The notes under the pieces were generated by a model. The model ran no database searches, was not told the origin of the DNA, and was given only the letters and a program-made list of their open reading frames with translations. Position numbers and translations under genes: made by a program. Positions 1 to 9,074 of a DNA stretch of 64,000 nt are shown one piece after another. Source of the stretch: Deltaproteobacteria bacterium (GTDB taxonomy: Bacteria; Myxococcota_A; Polyangia; Polyangiales; Polyangiaceae); NCBI GenBank assembly GCA_016218915.1, contig JACRCQ010000051.1, positions 186,001 through 250,000 of the forward strand, given 5' to 3'. Positions within the stretch are counted from its first letter, which is position 1. The number at the start of each line of letters is the position of its first letter.

Positions 1-1360
1 GGAACCGCGCATTCGACTTCTGAAGCTCCAACGGGATCGCTTCGGCTTCGCTCGGGTCGCTCCACAGCATCTGGAAGCGCATCTCGGGGTCGTTGAGCGA
101 CGCCAGCCCCTTGTACTTCTCGGCAAGCGTATCCTCGCGCGGAATGCCTGCGTGCACGAACAGCATCTTGTCGAACACCAGCATTCCCGGTAGCGCGTCG
201 AACAGCTTCATGTACGCGCCGAACACCTCGTTCGCTGCGATGCCCTGCAAGGAGGTCATGGCCTCGGCCGGACGCACCGGAGCCAGCACGCGACCGTTGA
301 GCTCCACGTAGTACTCGTGGTTTCCGCGAAGGGCGAACACGTGCCCGGGCGCAGCGAGCGACAGCTGCATCACGGTGCGAAGCACGCCGTTGTAGCTGAA
401 CTTGCCGCGATCGATGTAGTCGCCCAGCAGCACCGCGATCATCTTCGGGTTGTTGACCGGGTCGTTGTGCCAGGCCTGCACCTTGTTGAAGAAGTCGGCC
501 TGCAGCAGCGCCGCCTTCAGGCACGAGTAGCACCCGTGCAGATCGCCCAGTACCAGGATCTCGTAGTCCTGCGTGCTGCTCGGCGGCACCACGTACACGT
601 GCCCGTCCAGGAACGATTCCTGCCCGGCCAGCTCGCTGAACGACTTGATCTTCGACAGCTTGCCCGCGCCCTTGCCGCGCGCGTCCTCCAGCCACCCCTC
701 GAACTTGCCGATGAGCTCCAGATCCGTCTTCGACTGCTTCGCGAACGTCTCGGGATCCCTCGCGTAGTCCCACTCGAAGCTCTTGAGGAACGGATGATCC
801 ACGTCACGCGCCTTGACAGACCGCGCGCTGTCGATCACCACCGCACCGTCCTCCAACGGCTCGATCTCCACCTCGTCGAGCTCGATCGGCGCAGTCAGCA
901 GCCGGAACAGCTCGTTGCGGAACTTCATCTCGTTGGGGTGCACCACCCCGTCCGCGTGCATCAGATCATCCACCGTCGCGAGCAACGCTGCCCGGTTGTC
1001 CTCGTCGAACTGACGGAACAGCTCAAAGGCGCGCAGCTTGATCTTTGCGAGAACGAACTGCATCGGGTCCTCGCCATCCGCCACGCTCTCGGTGAACAGC
1101 GACTTGATGTCGTGATCGATTCCGTCGAGCACCTCGTGGAAGTGCTGGGTCCACTTCTGGATGACCTCGGAATGGGCCGACAGGTCCCCGCCCATCAACG
1201 ACTCGGCTCGCTGCTGGACCAGCTTGCCGATGTACTGCTGGATGTAGACCTTCTCGCTGATGTCGAAATCGCCGTCGATGTACCCGAACGCGGTCAAGTA
1301 GAAGATGATCGCGTGCATCTGCTGCTCGGCCACCTTCGAGTCGCGACTGAATTGCATCAT
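1..1360 (-). CDS. TerB-like domain fused to PPP-family serine/threonine phosphatase (3' end cut by window)
   Basis: The gene starts at ATG 1360, with GGAGG eight bases upstream, and runs off the left edge, so the C-terminus is missing. Residues from about 265 carry the phosphoprotein phosphatase metal-site signatures in order: GDLHGC (from residue 271), GDYIDRG, RGNHEYY, then VHAGIPRED and LWSDPSEA. These residues bind two metals and hydrolyse phosphoserine or phosphothreonine. Residues 1 to about 215 are helical and acidic, with two repeats of TerB type (DISEKVYI near the start; HADGVVHPNE near residue 150), a fold linked to tellurite resistance and membrane stress proteins. The phosphatase call is firm; the TerB call is by pattern. 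With three Ser/Thr kinases in the window it is a plausible counter-enzyme, but no direct link is visible. Confidence 0.85.
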   Translation of the reverse strand, partial: MMQFSRDSKVAEQQMHAIIFYLTAFGYIDGDFDISEKVYIQQYIGKLVQQRAESLMGGDLSAHSEVIQKWTQHFHEVLDGIDHDIKSLFTESVADGEDPMQFVLAKIKLRAFELFRQFDEDNRAALLATVDDLMHADGVVHPNEMKFRNELFRLLTAPIELDEVEIEPLEDGAVVIDSARSVKARDVDHPFLKSFEWDYARDPETFAKQSKTDLELIGKFEGWLEDARGKGAGKLSKIKSFSELAGQESFLDGHVYVVPPSSTQDYEILVLGDLHGCYSCLKAALLQADFFNKVQAWHNDPVNNPKMIAVLLGDYIDRGKFSYNGVLRTVMQLSLAAPGHVFALRGNHEYYVELNGRVLAPVRPAEAMTSLQGIAANEVFGAYMKLFDALPGMLVFDKMLFVHAGIPREDTLAEKYKGLASLNDPEMRFQMLWSDPSEAEAIPLELQKSNARF

Positions 1361-1468
1361 GGGAGCATCCTCCGTTGGGCAGGCAGGCTAGCTGATTTCT
1401 TCGCCCTGCGCAGTCCCCCTCCCCTTGCACCGCCCTGCGCTGCTATCCTCCGCCGCCTCAGGTGACCC

Positions 1469-3220
1469 ATGGGGACCATGCCGTATCGTCATTCATTTCC
1501 GTTCCTCGCCGCTGCACTCGCTTGCGCCTCTTTCGCCCTGGCCTGCGGAGGCCCGCCCCCCAAGAAGGCGCAGCAGCCCGACAACTCCGCGGATGAGCCT
1601 CCGCCCGCGCCTGCCTGGCTCTTCGTGACCGAGTCCGGCCAGCCCGCCCGCGGCCCCAAAGGCGAATGCGAGAAGGTCCGTGGATGGATCGCAGGCGAGA
1701 AGTCCTGCACCGGCGAGCTGTGCGCCCACGCCCGCGACCTCGGAAAGGAGTGGCTCAAGCGCTGCCGCAAGACCATGCCCGAGCAGGCCGACGAGGTCAG
1801 CGAGGTCATCGACAAGGCGAGCGAACGTGCAGAGCTCGGAGCTGACGACTGCATCCGCGATGGCAACAACCTGCTTCGCTCCAACGAGTGCGGAAAGGCC
1901 AAGGAATGCGTGCAGGCGACCCAGCGCTGGATCAGCCGCTGCGGCCAACGCTACGCCACCCCGCTCATCGTGCTCATGCTCACCAAACGAGCCGAGCGCA
2001 GGTTCAACGAGCCTACTTCGGTCGAGTTCGACACCCGCTCCTGCAAGGACATCGGCGAGCTCATCCACAAGTCCATCGGCTGCGCCAGCGAAGAAACCTG
2101 CAAGCAGCCCGCGGATGCGGTCGCGGCCTGGACCGATCGCTGCGGCGAAGCTCCTGCGTCCCTTCCCCTCGCCTTTGCCATGGCCGACGTGCTCGTGGGT
2201 GCTTCACGCGGGGTCGACCCGATCAAGACCGACCCCGAGCTCGACAAGCTCGACGACGGCGCTTTCACGCTGATGACCAAGGACGCCAAAGGGACCGCGA
2301 TCTGGGTGTGCGGCGAGCGTCCCACCAGCCTGCAGACCTACGTAGCCACCCGTGCGAAGTGCTCGCCTGGCGAGGTGATCTTTGCCAGGCTCGATGGCTC
2401 CCATCGGGTCAAGACCCTGTCCGTGCCCCACGCATCCGACGCTGAATTCCAGCGTCTATTCCCGTTCCTCGAGGTCAAGGGCGAGCGTGATGCGCGCGAC
2501 AAGGCCGAGCTCGGCGCCTTCCAGAAACGCGTCGGCGAAGCGGTGGAGAGCGCCAAGTCCGGCCGAGGCGCCCAGGCCGCAGCGCAGCTTGCCAGCGCCT
2601 TGATCCCCCATGCGGCCGCGGTCCTGCACAACCCGGAGTATCGCAAGGTGCTCAGCGATGCCGATCCGTTCCTCGGCCCGGCCATGCGCGAGTGGGCCAA
2701 GCGGAAGATCGCCGCTTCCGCGCGAATCAAGGACGCAACCGAAAGCGCCCTGTTCGCAGGCCGTTCGCTTCAGCACCCCCTGGCCGACATGCGGCTGGAC
2801 GGATCGGTCCTGCCGGGCGCCTACATTCCCCCTGCGGGCTTCGCACTCGCCGAATGGATGCCGTCGTCGTTCGCGATCTATCGCAAGGACGCCAGCAAGC
2901 TCGAGGCGGTGCTCAAGAAGAAGCTGTCCGACGCCAAGCTCGCAGACCTCCGAACGCGCATCCGCAACGAGGTCCAGACCTGTGCCGCGGCCATGGCAGC
3001 CATTTCCAAGGCCGAAGAGTCGTCGGCGGCATGCCTGTTCCGCGACAACGACTGCGCGCCCAACCGCGCTGCCGGCCTGTCGTCCGCCGTCGATCAGGAG
3101 CGCGAGCGTGCAGCCGCTGCGCAACGCAACATCGCATTGATGCTCGCGGGCGGTGCGCTCGACCGCGCGGATATCGAGCGCATCGAGTCTGAAAAAGTCG
3201 CTGCAGGCTGCCTCGACTGA
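1469..3220 (+). CDS. Putative lipoprotein, Cys-rich, unknown function
   Basis: This 583-residue protein opens with a hydrophobic signal and a lipobox (ALAC, Cys 26) followed by a Pro-rich linker, so it should be a lipid-anchored envelope protein. The first half of the mature part repeats a loose pattern of paired cysteines (for example CTGELC, CIRDG, CGKAKEC, CASEETC), suggesting a disulfide-stabilised repeat fold. The second half is helical and Ala/Lys-rich. I recognise no named family. The start could also be ATG 1478, three codons later; the sequence before either site is a weak ribosome site. It is the first plus-strand gene after the divergent phosphatase, about 110 bases away. Confidence 0.75.
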   Translation: MGTMPYRHSFPFLAAALACASFALACGGPPPKKAQQPDNSADEPPPAPAWLFVTESGQPARGPKGECEKVRGWIAGEKSCTGELCAHARDLGKEWLKRCRKTMPEQADEVSEVIDKASERAELGADDCIRDGNNLLRSNECGKAKECVQATQRWISRCGQRYATPLIVLMLTKRAERRFNEPTSVEFDTRSCKDIGELIHKSIGCASEETCKQPADAVAAWTDRCGEAPASLPLAFAMADVLVGASRGVDPIKTDPELDKLDDGAFTLMTKDAKGTAIWVCGERPTSLQTYVATRAKCSPGEVIFARLDGSHRVKTLSVPHASDAEFQRLFPFLEVKGERDARDKAELGAFQKRVGEAVESAKSGRGAQAAAQLASALIPHAAAVLHNPEYRKVLSDADPFLGPAMREWAKRKIAASARIKDATESALFAGRSLQHPLADMRLDGSVLPGAYIPPAGFALAEWMPSSFAIYRKDASKLEAVLKKKLSDAKLADLRTRIRNEVQTCAAAMAAISKAEESSAACLFRDNDCAPNRAAGLSSAVDQERERAAAAQRNIALMLAGGALDRADIERIESEKVAAGCLD

Positions 3221-3337
3221 AATCGCCCCTGAGCGCTGCGCCCCTCTCTTGACGTCCCAGGCGTCGGCTCACAACAGATCCATACGCATGGATCTCCTTC
3301 CGGAGATCCGGACGGGGATTGCAGGAAGGTGGACGCG

Positions 3338-3775
3338 ATGAAGATCCGGCATGTGCTCGAAACCAAGACCCGCCAGGGCGTGGTCACGATCGACGAAACG
3401 GCCACGATGCGCGAGGCGGTCGAATTGCTCGTGCGCAACAACATCGGAGCCGTGGTCGCGGTGTCCGGCACCCAGCCTGCGGGGATCCTCACCGAGCGCG
3501 ACGTGCTGCGGCAAGTGGCCACAGGAGGAGCCAGCTTCCTCGACAAGTCCGTGGCCGAGGTCATGACCCGCGACATCGTGATCGGCACCTTCGACCTGGA
3601 GGTCGATCAGGCGATGTACACCATGACCGAGAAGCGCTTCCGCCACCTTCCCATCATGGATGAGGGGGGACTGGCCGCGATCATCTCCATGGGCGACATC
3701 GTCCGGGCCCAGGTCACCGTCGCCGAAACCGAAGCCCACTATCTTCGCGACTACATCGCTGGCGGCTACCGCTAG
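3338..3775 (+). CDS. CBS-domain pair protein
   Basis: A stand-alone pair of CBS domains (145 residues): the first around residues 10-60 (ends GILTERDVLR), the second around 75-130 (ends AIISMGDIVR). Such Bateman modules bind adenine nucleotides and act as energy or ionic-strength sensors, usually by contacting a partner protein. No catalytic domain is attached, so its partner is unknown. The ATG at 3338 was chosen over an in-frame GTG at 3329 because GGAAGG lies eight bases before 3338 and MKIRHVL is a typical beginning for this family. It lies 117 bases after the lipoprotein gene and 45 bases before the glycosyltransferase gene. Confidence 0.88.
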   Translation: MKIRHVLETKTRQGVVTIDETATMREAVELLVRNNIGAVVAVSGTQPAGILTERDVLRQVATGGASFLDKSVAEVMTRDIVIGTFDLEVDQAMYTMTEKRFRHLPIMDEGGLAAIISMGDIVRAQVTVAETEAHYLRDYIAGGYR

Positions 3776-3820
3776 CCGACGCTTCCACCGACCCACCAAC
3801 GTGTCGTATGCAAGCGGGCC

Positions 3821-4867
3821 ATGAAGCTCGTTTCCACCACTCTCACGGGAAGCTGCGAGGACATCATCGGCGATGCGCTCCGAAGCGTCGTGGAATGGGT
3901 GGACGCCTGCCTCGTCATCGATACGGGCGTCACCGACAAGACCCTGCAGGTCGCGCGATCGGTCGCGGGCGACAAGTACGTGGAGCGCAAGTTCGCCTGG
4001 ATCAGCGACTTCGCCGCAGCACGCAACTTCGCCCTGGATGCAGCCCACGAATGGGGCGCGGACTGGGCGATCACGGTCGATACCGACGAGCGCATCGACC
4101 TTCGGGGCGAGCTGATCCACGCAGAGATCGAGGCTGCGACCGAGGGCGTGCTCATGGTCACCGACGAGACGAACGCCTACTCCAAGGAGCGTCTCTTCCG
4201 CTTGCCGGCCAAGGCTCGATTCAGCGGCCCCACCCATGAGAGCTTTCCATCGTACAAGGTCGGCTCCCGCGTGCTCGAAAAGGCCCGGTTCATCGAGCTG
4301 CCCAAGAAGCCGGACGCCCTGCGCGCCAAGTTCGAGCGCGATGCGAAGATTCTGGGCAAGCACACGAAAGCGAATCCCAAGGACCCGCGGTGGTTCTACT
4401 ACCTCGGCGACGCCCTGCAGAATCTCGGGCGTTTCGAAGAGGCCATAGCAGCGTACAAGTCCTGCGCAGACCTGCGCGGCTGGAACGAGGAGTCCGCATG
4501 GGCATGCTTCCGCGCAGCTGAATGCTTCATCCAGCTCAAGCGCTTCAATGACGCAGTGGAAGTGTGTGCCACGGGCCTGTCCCGCCACGCCGGAATCGCA
4601 GAGCTGGCGTGGCTCGCCGGATTCGCCTCCTGGCAGGCCGGTCGCCCGGATCAAGCTGCTTTCTGGGCTCGGCTCGCGATCCCCATGGGTCTGTTCCGAG
4701 GCCGCGGACAGGACGCAAAGCGCATCGGGTTCCGGAACGTCAGTGCCTTGTACGAAGGCCCCTACGATGTACTCCGCTTCGCGCTGCGCGCCATGGGAGA
4801 CACGGCTGGTGCGGATGAAGCCGAGCGGCTGTACCAGGAAGCGATTCGCGCCCGAAGCCAGGGATGA
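3821..4867 (+). CDS. Family 2 glycosyltransferase with C-terminal TPR repeats
   Basis: Residues 1 to about 200 look like a GT-A fold family 2 glycosyltransferase of the short, soluble type: a nucleotide-binding start (MKLVSTTLTGSCED), the acidic DTD motif at residues 87-89 for the metal-sugar-nucleotide, and DETNAYSKERLFR further on. Residues from about 215 form tetratricopeptide helices (YYLGDALQNLGRFEEAIAAY and following), the arrangement seen in protein- or peptide-modifying glycosyltransferases where TPRs hold the acceptor. No membrane segment is seen, so it should act in the cytoplasm. The acceptor cannot be read from the sequence. A TATGCA box ends eight bases before the ATG and no clear Shine-Dalgarno site is present. 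Confidence 0.85.
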   Translation: MKLVSTTLTGSCEDIIGDALRSVVEWVDACLVIDTGVTDKTLQVARSVAGDKYVERKFAWISDFAAARNFALDAAHEWGADWAITVDTDERIDLRGELIHAEIEAATEGVLMVTDETNAYSKERLFRLPAKARFSGPTHESFPSYKVGSRVLEKARFIELPKKPDALRAKFERDAKILGKHTKANPKDPRWFYYLGDALQNLGRFEEAIAAYKSCADLRGWNEESAWACFRAAECFIQLKRFNDAVEVCATGLSRHAGIAELAWLAGFASWQAGRPDQAAFWARLAIPMGLFRGRGQDAKRIGFRNVSALYEGPYDVLRFALRAMGDTAGADEAERLYQEAIRARSQG

Positions 4868-4931
4868 TGGAGGCGTTCCACTCTGGGGGCCGGCCCGGAT
4901 CTAGCCGGCGGGGGACTACGCGCAGGCAGAG

Positions 4932-6341
4932 CTAGCTGTCCGGACGCATCGACGGTCGACTCTCGGAAAGCCCGAGCAGGCGGGTGACGGTACGCACCAG
5001 CTGAACCGGCGTCACAGGCTTGACCAGGAATGCTTCTGCATCGAGCTTGCTCAGCAACTTCCAGTCTCCGACCGTTCCCACCGCAGTCGCCACGACCACG
5101 CGAGGTCGCGCGATGCGCCCGCTTCCACGGATGGCAGCCAGGACCTCGACCCCGTTTCGACCGGGCATGTTCAAGTCGAGCACCAGGACCGAAACCGGGT
5201 TGCGATCCATTTCCTCGACCGCCGCGTTGCCATCGCGGACGCATATCACCTGTGCCCCAGGAATTGCGCCTGTCAGCATGGACCGCGCTGAGGCCCGAAA
5301 GGTCCCGTCGTCGTCGGCGATGAGGATCCGAGTTCCCTCTGGCGCACGAACCGTGGCCCGAATGCTGGGCAGAGACTGGAAGAATGCAGAGGCCGACGCA
5401 GGGCGCTCCTTGGGATCCTTTGCGAGTGCCGCCAGGATCGGTGCATCGAAGGAAGGCGAAAGGCCGGGTCGCACTTCGCTCGGCACCGGGGGACAGACTG
5501 AGACCTGCTGCAAGAGGGTCGTCGTGGCTGACTCGCTCTTGAATGGCAGCCGCCCGGTGAGCAGCTCGAACGCCATCACGCCGAGCGAATAGATGTCTGC
5601 ACGCCTCCAATCCCGCGCGACACGCTCGTCAGCTACGATGAGCTCCGGCGCCATGTGGGTCGGCGTTCCCCCGAGCAGCGGGGAATCGTTGCCCTGGGTC
5701 CCATCCAGGCGACGCGTCAGTCCGAGGTCGGTCACTGCGAGGCGAAAGGCCGGCCCCACGAGGACGTTGCCTGACTTCAGATCCAGGTGGACCGCCCCTG
5801 CGTCGTGAATCGCCTGTACGCCTCGGCAGATCTGCTCGAGCACACCCAGCGCTACATCGGTTTCCACCGGCGCGTGGCGCTTGAGCCAGCGCTCCAGGCT
5901 GATGCCTGGGATGTACTCCATCACAAAGTAGGGAGCAGCGTCGTGCGTGCCAAAGGAGTAGATGGAAACCACGTTCTCGTGCCGTACGCTCGCCATCACC
6001 CGGGCTTCTCGCAGAAAGCACTTCTGGAAGTCCTCGAAGAGACGGACCTGCGGACGAATCACCTTGATCGCCACGTCGCGCTCGAGCACTTCGTCTTGTG
6101 CCAGCACCACGTGACCCATCGCACCTTCGCCGATGACCTGGCAGACCCGGTACTTGTCCTCAATGACGGTTCCGGCAGAGATGGGGGCAAAGGGGTCGAC
6201 AGCCAGAACGCCGGACGAACGACGCCTTCCACCCTTGCGCGTGGTGCGTGCCGACGAAGGTACCGTTTGCGCCGCCCGATCCCGGTCGCCGGATTCTCGA
6301 GCGAGGGACTTCGCCCTCGTCTGCTTGGATTCTGACCGCAC
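4932..6341 (-). CDS. Ser/Thr protein kinase fused to a C-terminal response-regulator receiver domain
   Basis: Starts at GTG 6341 (469 residues). After a basic, probably disordered N-terminus, the Hanks-type kinase domain spans about residues 62-330: glycine loop GEGAMG (71-76), ATP-anchoring Lys 93, catalytic loop HLDLKSGN (185-192, Asp 187) and metal motif DLG (205-207). Two points are unusual: Arg of the HRD motif is Leu, making it a non-RD kinase that should not need activation-loop phosphorylation, and DFG is DLG. Residues about 338-458 are a receiver domain with the acidic pocket ADDD, phospho-acceptor Asp 389 and Lys 441. The protein therefore joins Ser/Thr and His-Asp signalling in one soluble chain. 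The gene's upstream neighbour ends 124 bases away. Confidence 0.9.
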   Translation of the reverse strand: MRSESKQTRAKSLARESGDRDRAAQTVPSSARTTRKGGRRRSSGVLAVDPFAPISAGTVIEDKYRVCQVIGEGAMGHVVLAQDEVLERDVAIKVIRPQVRLFEDFQKCFLREARVMASVRHENVVSIYSFGTHDAAPYFVMEYIPGISLERWLKRHAPVETDVALGVLEQICRGVQAIHDAGAVHLDLKSGNVLVGPAFRLAVTDLGLTRRLDGTQGNDSPLLGGTPTHMAPELIVADERVARDWRRADIYSLGVMAFELLTGRLPFKSESATTTLLQQVSVCPPVPSEVRPGLSPSFDAPILAALAKDPKERPASASAFFQSLPSIRATVRAPEGTRILIADDDGTFRASARSMLTGAIPGAQVICVRDGNAAVEEMDRNPVSVLVLDLNMPGRNGVEVLAAIRGSGRIARPRVVVATAVGTVGDWKLLSKLDAEAFLVKPVTPVQLVRTVTRLLGLSESRPSMRPDS

Positions 6342-6465
6342 CTACGCCCCCCAGCGGAAGTTGATCGCTGAAAACGATCACGCTCAGCTACTTGGGCCGG
6401 CCGGTGGCCAACGTCAATGGCGCCCCATCGTCTCTGCCTTCGTCAAACAGGTGCAAGCCCGCGGA

Positions 6466-8331
6466 TCAACCGTTGATCCCACGCGCCTTGAGCACCGCAC
6501 GAAGGGAGGCTGCAACCTCCGCGCTCGCTGTCGGAAGCGCTGCCTGCGCTGCCTTCACGAGCCGATCTCCCCGTGAGCCTGCCACGGTGCTCAGGACTGA
6601 TTCGCGCTCGCTCGGCCCTGCATGCAGCAGCACGCCAACGACCATCTCTGCCGCTTCTTCCGTGTCCACGTGTGCGAGAGCTCGCAGCGCCGCGAGCTTC
6701 GATTCCGGCTCGGTCGACTCGCGGTAGATCCTCGCAAGCGGATCGAACGCGTGCGGGAAGCGCAGCTGCTCCAGCGCCCGGTTCCCCTCCTGCTTCACGC
6801 TCGAGTCCGCGTCGGACAGAAGACGCCGCAGCGGGATGAAGGTCCTCTTGTACAGGAATCGCCCCAGCGCACGCGCCACCGCCGCCCGTACCGTCGCATC
6901 CGGATCGCCCGCCAGCCGCTCCAGCGGCGACAGGATCGAGTACAGCTCGATCGGCTCCAGCACCTTGACCAATCCCACCCGCGCCTCTGCCGTCGGCTTC
7001 GCATCCGGCGCTTCCACCTGCAATGCGGTCAGACGCGCTGCGAGCGCACGACGACGCACGACCTCGGACCAGGGCTCAGGCGCAAGAAGGATGTCTGCAC
7101 ACGCGTCCGTGGCCGATCCCCGCTGCTCCCACTCGACCAGATCCACATGCCATACGTCTGGGAACGGCGCATCGCGCTGGTAGTTCTGCGACCAGGCCAT
7201 GGATTCCACGCGCTCGTCGCGCGCATCGCGGTAGCGCTGGCTCGCCCGCGCGTAGTGCGCGCACCGCGCCGACTCGATCGGAAGATTCCCCAGCTCCACG
7301 TAGGTCTCGCCCACCCGGCGGAACTGCCCCACCTCCGCATGGCAGAGCACAGCGGCAAGCAGCGCGTTCTCCGCGATCTCCGGGGGACCCTCCCGAGCCA
7401 GCGTGGCCTTGGCAACCTCGTGCCACATCTCGGCCTGCATGTGCATCGCGTTGTTCGCCACCGGAACCATGCCCTGCTTGCGCGCGAAAGCCGACAGCTC
7501 CCGCGCAAGCGTGGCTGCCGCCGAGATCTCCCCCTTTTCGCGCACGAACCGGATCGCTTCCTCGTAGGACTGCAGCGCATGCGATCGGAGCTGGTCCTCC
7601 CGAAGAATGCGAATCAGGTTCACATAGCCTTCCAGCACGTGCTCGAGCGTGCTGAACTCCCGTCCGATCGCCACCAGCACGTGGTAGCAATCGAACGCCC
7701 GCTCGCGCTGCCCCAGCGTCTCGTAGCGATCCGCGGCCTGCTCCAGGAAGTGCACCGCGGCAACGGTCGCCTCCCGCGCGGCTTTCATGTCCCCCACGTT
7801 GCGCGAGGTGCGCGCGAGATTGAACCTCGCAAGACCGCACGCGTACAGGTCCCCTTCGCTCGAACCGGTGATCATCTGGCACAGGCGCGACCACAACCCG
7901 CGCGCTGTGGGGAACTCCCCTGCCTTCTCCCGGCAGACCGCTGCCTGGGCGATCAGCGTCGCAGCCTCGAACTCCGACGCCGCCTGGGACAGCAGGGTCA
8001 TGGCCCGGCCATCGCTGCTCCCCATCTTGAACGCGCGTGCCGCAAGCGATCGAGCCCGATCGGCTGGCGTAATATGTGGAAATAGCGAGTCGCCCCCGTC
8101 CCCGAGGTTCGTGTACCACACGCACGTCAGCGCAGCCCTTGCATCCCCGATCTCGCCCAGCAGACGCCCAAGCACGCGCACCGCAGGGGCATATTCGTCT
8201 TCGCTTGCGTAGGCTTGCGGCAGCGCTCCGATCAGCAGGCGCGCGCCTTCCACCTGACGCCCTGCCCGCGAGAGCCTCTCGGCTTCCTGGCGCGCGTCGA
8301 CCAGATTCACAGTGGAGAGTTCCGCAGCCAC
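6466..8331 (-). CDS. TPR- and HEAT-repeat scaffold protein, unknown function
   Basis: A 621-residue soluble, almost wholly helical protein. The first ~430 residues are TPR-like helix pairs (for example LGQRERAFDCYHVL, LPIESARCAHYARASQRY); from about residue 450 the pattern changes to HEAT repeats (DPDATVRAAVARALGRF, DADSSVKQEGNRALEQL, EPESKLAALRALAHV). No catalytic motif is visible, so a protein-binding role is inferred. The open frame continues upstream for a further 200 codons with Arg/Pro/Ala-rich, non-protein-like composition; the start was placed at GTG 8331, just before which TAACAG ends seven bases away. GTG 8310 is an alternative. It is transcribed divergently from the sigma factor gene. 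Confidence 0.72.
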   Translation of the reverse strand: MAAELSTVNLVDARQEAERLSRAGRQVEGARLLIGALPQAYASEDEYAPAVRVLGRLLGEIGDARAALTCVWYTNLGDGGDSLFPHITPADRARSLAARAFKMGSSDGRAMTLLSQAASEFEAATLIAQAAVCREKAGEFPTARGLWSRLCQMITGSSEGDLYACGLARFNLARTSRNVGDMKAAREATVAAVHFLEQAADRYETLGQRERAFDCYHVLVAIGREFSTLEHVLEGYVNLIRILREDQLRSHALQSYEEAIRFVREKGEISAAATLARELSAFARKQGMVPVANNAMHMQAEMWHEVAKATLAREGPPEIAENALLAAVLCHAEVGQFRRVGETYVELGNLPIESARCAHYARASQRYRDARDERVESMAWSQNYQRDAPFPDVWHVDLVEWEQRGSATDACADILLAPEPWSEVVRRRALAARLTALQVEAPDAKPTAEARVGLVKVLEPIELYSILSPLERLAGDPDATVRAAVARALGRFLYKRTFIPLRRLLSDADSSVKQEGNRALEQLRFPHAFDPLARIYRESTEPESKLAALRALAHVDTEEAAEMVVGVLLHAGPSERESVLSTVAGSRGDRLVKAAQAALPTASAEVAASLRAVLKARGING

Positions 8332-8423
8332 GGGGACACTGTTAGCGCGACTGCACCGCGGAGAACACCCCCCGTGCCTCGAGGGTTGATCACTTTGTTG
8401 TCCCTTTTCACACAGTAGGGTTC

Positions 8424-9074
8424 GTGGAAGCCTTGCTGGCCATGACCGCCCACGGCGACGAGCTGCAGATCGATGCGGACGAGGAGCGCGATCCTGCTCC
8501 AGATCCGCTCCGATCCCTGGTCCAGCGGGCGGCGGCCGGTGATGAGCAGGCCATGCGTCGACTGCTGGGGGAGCTGGGGCGCACCATTGCCGGGGTGGTG
8601 CATGGCGTCCTTGGCTCCAACCATCCCGACGCCCCGGACGTGACCCAGGAGGCCATGGTGGCCTTTGTGCGAGCATTGGGGCCATTCCGAGGGGAATGCG
8701 ATGTGCGCCACTATGCCAAGCGCATCGCCGTGCGGGTGAGCATGGCGGCACGACGCAAGCTCGCCTCGGAGCTTGCGAGAAAGCAGGGAGACGACGCGGA
8801 TTCGCTCGCGATCGAGGCGCCAGATGCGATGGTCGATGCGGCCGCGTCGCGTCGAAGGGCTCTGCTGCGGGAGCTGCTCGCGGACCTGCCGGAATCCCAG
8901 GCAGAGGCGCTGGTGCTGCGCGTGGTGCTCGGCTTGTCACTCGAAGACGCTGCTGCCAGCGCAGGCGCCCCTGTGAACACGATTCGCAGCAGGCTCCGGC
9001 TCGCGCGCGAAGCTCTCAAACGCAGGATCGAGCAGGACGCGAGGTGGGCCGAGCTGTCGGAGGAGAGTCGATGA
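8424..9074 (+). CDS. ECF-type RNA polymerase sigma factor
   Basis: A 216-residue group-4 sigma factor. Region 2 is at about residues 60-110 (DAPDVTQEAMVAFVRALGPF) and region 4 at about 150-205, ending in the DNA-binding helix-turn-helix (LSLEDAAASAGAPVNTIRSR). The long acidic N-terminus is atypical; ATG 8442 is an alternative start. The stop overlaps the next gene by four bases (ATGA), so sigma factor and anti-sigma partner are translationally coupled, the usual layout of an ECF stress-response operon. The signal it answers to is unknown. Confidence 0.9.
   Translation: MEALLAMTAHGDELQIDADEERDPAPDPLRSLVQRAAAGDEQAMRRLLGELGRTIAGVVHGVLGSNHPDAPDVTQEAMVAFVRALGPFRGECDVRHYAKRIAVRVSMAARRKLASELARKQGDDADSLAIEAPDAMVDAAASRRRALLRELLADLPESQAEALVLRVVLGLSLEDAAASAGAPVNTIRSRLRLAREALKRRIEQDARWAELSEESR

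Noticed and set aside
317..1465. A 382-codon plus-strand open frame opposite the phosphatase gene
   Set aside because: Its His/Arg/Leu-rich translation has no domain, and the minus strand reads as an intact PPP phosphatase with all metal motifs.
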